Source of the DNA: a virus
Virus record (IMG/VR): IMGVR_UViG_3300017739_000109
Location: 1 to 24,498 of that record
Reading direction: 5' to 3' (one strand)
DNA: 24,498 bases
Shown here: in pieces, positions 20,854 to 24,498 of the stretch
How positions within the stretch are numbered: the stretch's first letter is position 1
Layout of the letters: each line of letters starts with the position of its first letter
The notes under the pieces: model-generated
Told to the model about the DNA's origin: nothing
Seen by the model: the letters and a program-made list of their open reading frames with translations, nothing else
Database searches by the model: none
Position numbers and translations under genes: made by a program

Positions 20854-21761
20854 CCGAAAAGCCCCGCTTTATGTGCGCCCGCTGCTGCGGACAAGCCCGC
20901 AATCCCTAGACCGGCGAACTGTTGGAAGGGCGAAACAGCCGGTGATGCTGCTTGCAGAAGCGTCTGTTGCGAAGACGGAGCGCCCTTGAAGATATCTGAC
21001 AGGAAGCCATACCGCTGATACGGCTCATACATCTGTTGTAGCTGTGTTTGACGCACGGCATCAATACCCGCCTGACGTTGTGCGCGGTCCCGCTCGCCAA
21101 GATCAAACAAGAACCCAGCCTCTTCCCGGCCCATGGCAGTGCCAAGTTGCCCGAGACTTGCAAGATTCTGCCCCAACTGCGCCTGACGAAGGCCCATGAT
21201 GCCCATCTGATCGGCGATACCGCGCTCACGCTCCAACTGCCGCTCAGCCATGCCCGCAGCATTCATATAGTTTTCAGCAGCAGCGCGGGCCAAGGCGTCC
21301 GCCCGACCACGCTCAATCTCAGCACCAAGAAGACGCCCGCGAGACCCAAAGGCCGCGGCCCCTCCGCCCTGTGCTACGGCTTGCAAGCCCTGCTGCGCCC
21401 TGCTTTGGTCGAAGCCGCGGTTGATCTCATCCCGAATAGCAGCTTGAAACGGATTCATATACTGAGATACTTCGTCCCCAGTTACTCGTCGGGCAGCACC
21501 CTGAAGCATGGGCTCCGCGCCAGTAACACGGCCAAGACCGCCTTCCATGGCGGTTTGTCCTGCATCCAGAAACGGCTGATACCCACCGATTCCAGCGTCT
21601 GCAAGTTCAAAAGCTCTGTCTTGAAGATCACCAAAACCCGCAACTTGGTATTGCGGCAAAGTTATTTTCTGCTCGGCGAGCTTTTTGGCCTGCTCCAGAA
21701 GCCCTAGTTTATAGGCTTCTACTTCGGGAGCTTCTCGGACTATCTGAGTGGATGTAGACAT
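20850..21761 (-). CDS. Internal virion protein, marine podovirus type, 303 aa
   Basis: The protein is Ala/Gln/Gly/Arg-rich and mostly helical. The central motif SQYMNPFQAAIRDEINRGF (about 99-117), followed by QGLQAVAQGGGAAAFGSRGR (124-143) and repeated AERQLERERG/GLRQAQLGQN segments, is a pattern I associate with conserved structural proteins of uncultured marine podoviruses. The C-terminus is hydrophobic and small-residue-rich (FAGLGIAGLSAAAGAHKAG), a possible membrane-active or peptide-like tail. Start and stop overlap the neighbours as TAATG and ATGA, so expression is coupled with the 490-aa and 878-aa genes. A role in the internal core or DNA ejection is inferred from context. Confidence 0.65.
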   Translation of the reverse strand: MSTSTQIVREAPEVEAYKLGLLEQAKKLAEQKITLPQYQVAGFGDLQDRAFELADAGIGGYQPFLDAGQTAMEGGLGRVTGAEPMLQGAARRVTGDEVSQYMNPFQAAIRDEINRGFDQSRAQQGLQAVAQGGGAAAFGSRGRLLGAEIERGRADALARAAAENYMNAAGMAERQLERERGIADQMGIMGLRQAQLGQNLASLGQLGTAMGREEAGFLFDLGERDRAQRQAGIDAVRQTQLQQMYEPYQRYGFLSDIFKGAPSSQQTLLQAASPAVSPFQQFAGLGIAGLSAAAGAHKAGLFG

Positions 21762-23233
21762 TACGCCATAGCCCTTCCTTTAGATTCAAGGCCCCGCATC
21801 ATATCGTACATCTTGCGGATGCCCTGATCGTTGTCGCCGTTGCCAAGGCCCTTAACGGCATCTGTGGTCATCACAAACTCACCCGGCATCAGCATGGCCC
21901 GGACGCTGTCTTCGCCAGCAATGCCCTCGTCAGGCATGATACCACCTGTGCGCCGTGGGAATACATCCGCTACTCCGCCCTCTGCCGCTTGCATCACGGG
22001 CCGCTGCGGAACAAACGGATCATACGGCGCTACGTACTGAATCTGCTCGTCAGGCAGCGCATACTTGTCTCGATCTTGCTCTAGCAGATCAGCGCCTGTT
22101 ACAAACGTAACCTCTTCCTCTTCGGGGGTGTCAAAGAAGCCCAAGGCTCCTGCGCCAAGGCCCGCGAGGGCTACGCTAGGGCCAAACTTTTCTATGAACC
22201 CGGGGGTCAATTCCTTTGTGGCTAGCGCGGTTGCATCCGCGCTAGATAGACTCGGATTGATTTGCATAAGTTCTTTAGACTTTTGAGCAATATCTGCCGC
22301 GGTTGGGTCGGACGGCATAATAAATTCTTGAGCCCGGTCAAGGAACGAGGTGTCGGCGACCTTCGTTTCGGGCACTCTGGTATTTCCTAAGTCGAACTGG
22401 CCCGTCTCAGGGTTGTAATTTGGTTGAGAAACCTGCGGTTGATTAGAAGCTAGATCGAACTGGCCCGTCTCAGACATTTGAACAGCTTCTCCGCTGCCGG
22501 TCGTTGGCGTTCCCGCCACTGCGGAAGTGTCAAACGAACGGAAGAAATTCTGTTCGCCCGTAATGCCCTGACCCAGTTGCGAGAACCGAGCGCCGGGGTT
22601 CGCGAGCTCCGCTTTGATGTTTGCACCAAAAGAGCCCGCATTTCCAGTAAAGCCCTTGAAGATAGCACCGGTGCCGCCTGCAATGACCGCGCTCTTCAAC
22701 GCATCATCAATGCTGCCACCCTGCATCAATGTGCCAATACCAGAGCCCAGAGCTGCGCCATAAACTGCGCCAAGAGGCGTGTTCGCTAACACAAGGGGCA
22801 GGACAACCGGAGCAGCCTTTTTCAAGACCTTGCCCACTTTCTTGGCAATCTTGCTCAGGAAGAACTCAGGCAGGCCGGTCTCGGGGTTCAGGCTGTTAGC
22901 CGAAGAGCCCACGACATACCGCTCGGGGTCTTCTACGCCCTGCTCCCGAAGGTGTGAGAATATGGACTCTTTCAGTTCAGGGCTTTGCTCGATCAGGGCC
23001 CGCGGTACAACAATTTCGCCACTTTCTACGTGAACAATGCGGTCATCGCCAAAACGACCGTAAGAGGCCATCCTCTTGGCAACACCGTCAAAGGCTGCAA
23101 CCCCTTCAGAACCAAAGGCTTTTTGCGCCTCTTCCTGTTCAATTACAGCAATGTCCTCGTCAGACATGTAAAAATCAGCGATACCTCCTGACGGTACGCT
23201 GAACATGTCTTGTGTTTGAGCGGATTGTCCCAT
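21761..23233 (-). CDS. Structural protein with membrane-like segment, 490 aa
   Basis: The N-terminal ~115 residues include HVESGEIVVPRALIEQSPEL (69-88). Residues ~140-196 are hydrophobic and glycine-rich (APVVLPLVLANTPLGAVYGA and beyond), enough for one or two membrane passes. The central part carries an in-frame repeat, ETGQFDL twice 21 codons apart. The C-terminus has GGIMPDEGIAGEDSVRAMLM followed by PGEFVMTTDAVKGLG, which resembles the N-terminal GEIVVP segment. The PGEFV motif recurs in many marine phage virion proteins. The start ATG lies 24 bp after the upstream gene with only a weak SD (GTAAGG). It is probably an ejected or tail-associated virion protein; no enzyme domain is seen. Confidence 0.65.
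   Translation of the reverse strand: MGQSAQTQDMFSVPSGGIADFYMSDEDIAVIEQEEAQKAFGSEGVAAFDGVAKRMASYGRFGDDRIVHVESGEIVVPRALIEQSPELKESIFSHLREQGVEDPERYVVGSSANSLNPETGLPEFFLSKIAKKVGKVLKKAAPVVLPLVLANTPLGAVYGAALGSGIGTLMQGGSIDDALKSAVIAGGTGAIFKGFTGNAGSFGANIKAELANPGARFSQLGQGITGEQNFFRSFDTSAVAGTPTTGSGEAVQMSETGQFDLASNQPQVSQPNYNPETGQFDLGNTRVPETKVADTSFLDRAQEFIMPSDPTAADIAQKSKELMQINPSLSSADATALATKELTPGFIEKFGPSVALAGLGAGALGFFDTPEEEEVTFVTGADLLEQDRDKYALPDEQIQYVAPYDPFVPQRPVMQAAEGGVADVFPRRTGGIMPDEGIAGEDSVRAMLMPGEFVMTTDAVKGLGNGDNDQGIRKMYDMMRGLESKGRAMA
22392..22473 (-). repeat. 19-bp direct repeat, 63 bp apart, in frame
   Basis: TCGAACTGGCCCGTCTCAG is present exactly at 22392-22410 and 22455-22473. The 63-bp period equals 21 codons and duplicates ETGQFDL in the 490-aa protein. 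The exact match suggests a fairly recent duplication. Confidence 0.85.
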
Positions 23234-23257
23234 GGCCGAATCTTACCTTACTTTTTA

Positions 23258-23488
23258 TTAAGTAACAATCTTCACTGTTCCACTATCGTTAAACAAAGCC
23301 CCAGTCTCCAAACCAGAGGAACTTGTAGGCAAATCTGTCAACGTAATCTTTGTGCCACGCATTTCCCCGGGTGTTCTTTCTTGCGAGATAAATATCTCTA
23401 AAGTGCGAAGGAGATCAGACATGTACTGGGCGCTGTATTCTTCAGGCGCTTCTGGGAGTCTAGGCGGTGGGTTTTGTACTTGTGCCAC
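23258..23488 (-). CDS. Small conserved structural-operon protein, 76 aa
   Basis: The sequence MAQVQNPPPRLPEAPEEYSA, then YMSDLLRTLEIFISQERTPG and ITLTDLPTSSSGLETGALFN, follows a pattern I recall as conserved in marine podovirus structural operons, always small and next to the stabilization-protein gene. It has a proline-rich N-terminus, one central helix and a beta-rich C-terminus; it could be a minor tail or connector part, but the function is not established. It starts at GTG 23486-23488, which shares its first base with the upstream TAG stop. Confidence 0.7.
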   Translation of the reverse strand: MAQVQNPPPRLPEAPEEYSAQYMSDLLRTLEIFISQERTPGEMRGTKITLTDLPTSSSGLETGALFNDSGTVKIVT

Positions 23489-24498
23489 TACTGTCTCCCG
23501 TCAGGCCGTAAATCAACACGCGGACTGCCTAACTTCCATTTGGTTCCAAGGGCCGTGCTTTCTACACGAACAGCAAAGGATCTGCCGCGTGAGCGAATAT
23601 GCAACTGCTCTGTAAAGGTCTCAACGTCACCTGATATTGAACCAATCGCGGTCCCTGAATCCGTGTTGTCAAATGATGCACCGGGGAACCGACGAGACTT
23701 TACCGTAAACACTGCTTGCGGGCTACTTAGATTAGTCGATCCCAAAAAGGTCAGATCTGGTATCACACGCCGAATGTAGGTGAATTTGTCGCCATCACCG
23801 ATGTCAATCGCAGCAGATTCAATGAACGAAGTCATAGCTGACCCGTCATCGTCAAAGCCAATCTCGTGATTGAAGATGTACTGACTGCCAGCAGCCAAAG
23901 GATTGGCCCGCGTTCCACGATCTAACCATGCTGTTCTAGCTAGACTACCAAAGTACCAGACTTTTTCGCCGTAGTTATATATGACGTACTTGTCATTTTC
24001 TGTGGATGATGCAGACGGGTAGAACCAAAATATCTCACTAAACTCTGAATTAATACCCGAGGTTACTTTGTCGGACTCCGCCGTGTTGAAATCACCAAAC
24101 ACCTTTTGTTTTACCGAACAGGGAAGCTGTTGTGTTTGTCCCGCATAGACATAGAAATTATCTATGCCCATCCAGTAAACAACGTCTTCCGTAGCAACTG
24201 CTGCATTTGGACTCATGATCGTGATGTTTGATGCAAGCTGTGACAGGCCAAAGGTAAAGGGTGGCCCGATGAACCGCATGGAGAACAGGGCCGTATCCGT
24301 CCAAACAAGAATCTCACGCTTTGTTTCAACCGCTTGGACAAAGGTTGACCCTGATCCGAGCCGCAAGTCTCCAGCAGTGTTTGTTGCAAGTGGGTACCAA
24401 GTGACTGGATCTTCTTGTGACGAAAATCGGATCAATAGTGGATCTTGTACGCCGTCACCCTGCGTGTCTGATGCTCCCCCCAAGCCGTCACAACCGAA
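23488..24498 (-). CDS. P22 gp10-like packaged-DNA stabilization protein, N-terminus cut by window edge
   Basis: The frame is open to the right edge without a stop, so the N-terminus is missing; the visible 336 residues begin FGCDGLGGASDTQGDGVQDP. Repeating blade-like units are seen: QDPLLIRFSSQEDPVTWYPL, ETKREILVWTDTALFSMRFI, EDVVYWMGIDNFYVYAG, DKYVIYNYGEKVWYFGSLAR, TSFIESAAIDIGDGDKFTYI. These are typical of the beta-propeller family of P22 gp10-type proteins and their marine podovirus counterparts, which close the portal vertex and hold packaged DNA. It is the most upstream structural gene visible here, with the internal virion proteins following it. Confidence 0.65.
   Translation of the reverse strand, partial: FGCDGLGGASDTQGDGVQDPLLIRFSSQEDPVTWYPLATNTAGDLRLGSGSTFVQAVETKREILVWTDTALFSMRFIGPPFTFGLSQLASNITIMSPNAAVATEDVVYWMGIDNFYVYAGQTQQLPCSVKQKVFGDFNTAESDKVTSGINSEFSEIFWFYPSASSTENDKYVIYNYGEKVWYFGSLARTAWLDRGTRANPLAAGSQYIFNHEIGFDDDGSAMTSFIESAAIDIGDGDKFTYIRRVIPDLTFLGSTNLSSPQAVFTVKSRRFPGASFDNTDSGTAIGSISGDVETFTEQLHIRSRGRSFAVRVESTALGTKWKLGSPRVDLRPDGRQ

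Noticed and set aside
1-24498. CRISPR arrays, tRNA genes, insertion sequences, integrase or attachment sites
   Set aside because: I looked for regularly spaced repeats, cloverleaf-like sequences, transposase motifs and tyrosine/serine recombinase motifs by eye and found none. A tRNAscan and profile search would be needed to exclude weak cases.

Overview
This window looks like part of a tailed, podovirus-like double-stranded DNA phage, most likely infecting a marine alphaproteobacterium-type host. The evidence is the gene content: a small terminase subunit, a family A DNA polymerase, a phage lysis hydrolase, a P22 gp10-like stabilization protein and very large internal virion proteins of the kind common in uncultured marine podoviruses. 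The host assignment is inference. No integrase, tRNA, rRNA, CRISPR array or transposon is visible.

All genes but one read leftward (minus strand), with dense ATGA, TGATG and TAATG overlaps. Reading in the direction of transcription: (1) 24498-12790 is the end of a virion-structure operon: a gp10-like protein (cut by the right edge), a 76-aa conserved protein, a 490-aa membrane-segment protein, a 303-aa protein, an 878-aa coiled-coil protein, a 1455-aa internal virion protein and a 352-aa protein. (2) 11345-12793 is the only rightward gene, a SNF2-type helicase that meets the structural operon tail to tail. (3) 11254-3861 is the replication operon: coiled-coil protein, SSB-like protein with a DDVPF tail, archaeo-eukaryotic-type primase, an HTH/alpha-CTD-like regulator, UvrD-like helicase, a zinc microprotein, a DUF6378-like protein and DNA polymerase A. 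(4) 3755-732 is a series of small accessory cassettes, most with their own promoter and terminator: a ribbon-helix-helix protein; a 131-aa protein with the SleB-type hydrolase and two zinc microproteins; four small unknowns; one 126-aa unknown. (5) 416-700 is an AT-rich non-coding region with nine GTTAC/GTAAC pentamers and nested inverted repeats, directly upstream of (6) the small terminase gene, which runs off the left edge.

Because terminase lies at the left edge and late virion genes at the right, all leftward, the simplest reading is a circular or circularly permuted genome in which the missing large terminase, portal and capsid genes connect the two edges. The replication operon and the SNF2 gene diverge from one 90-bp intergenic region in which two sigma70-like promoters are interleaved.

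The most interesting points are the repeat-rich region before the terminase gene (candidate pac, origin or late control region), the replication-operon protein carrying an RNA polymerase alpha-CTD-like domain between two helix-turn-helix segments, the interleaved divergent promoters, and a recurring TATGCGAC element in the leftward control regions.
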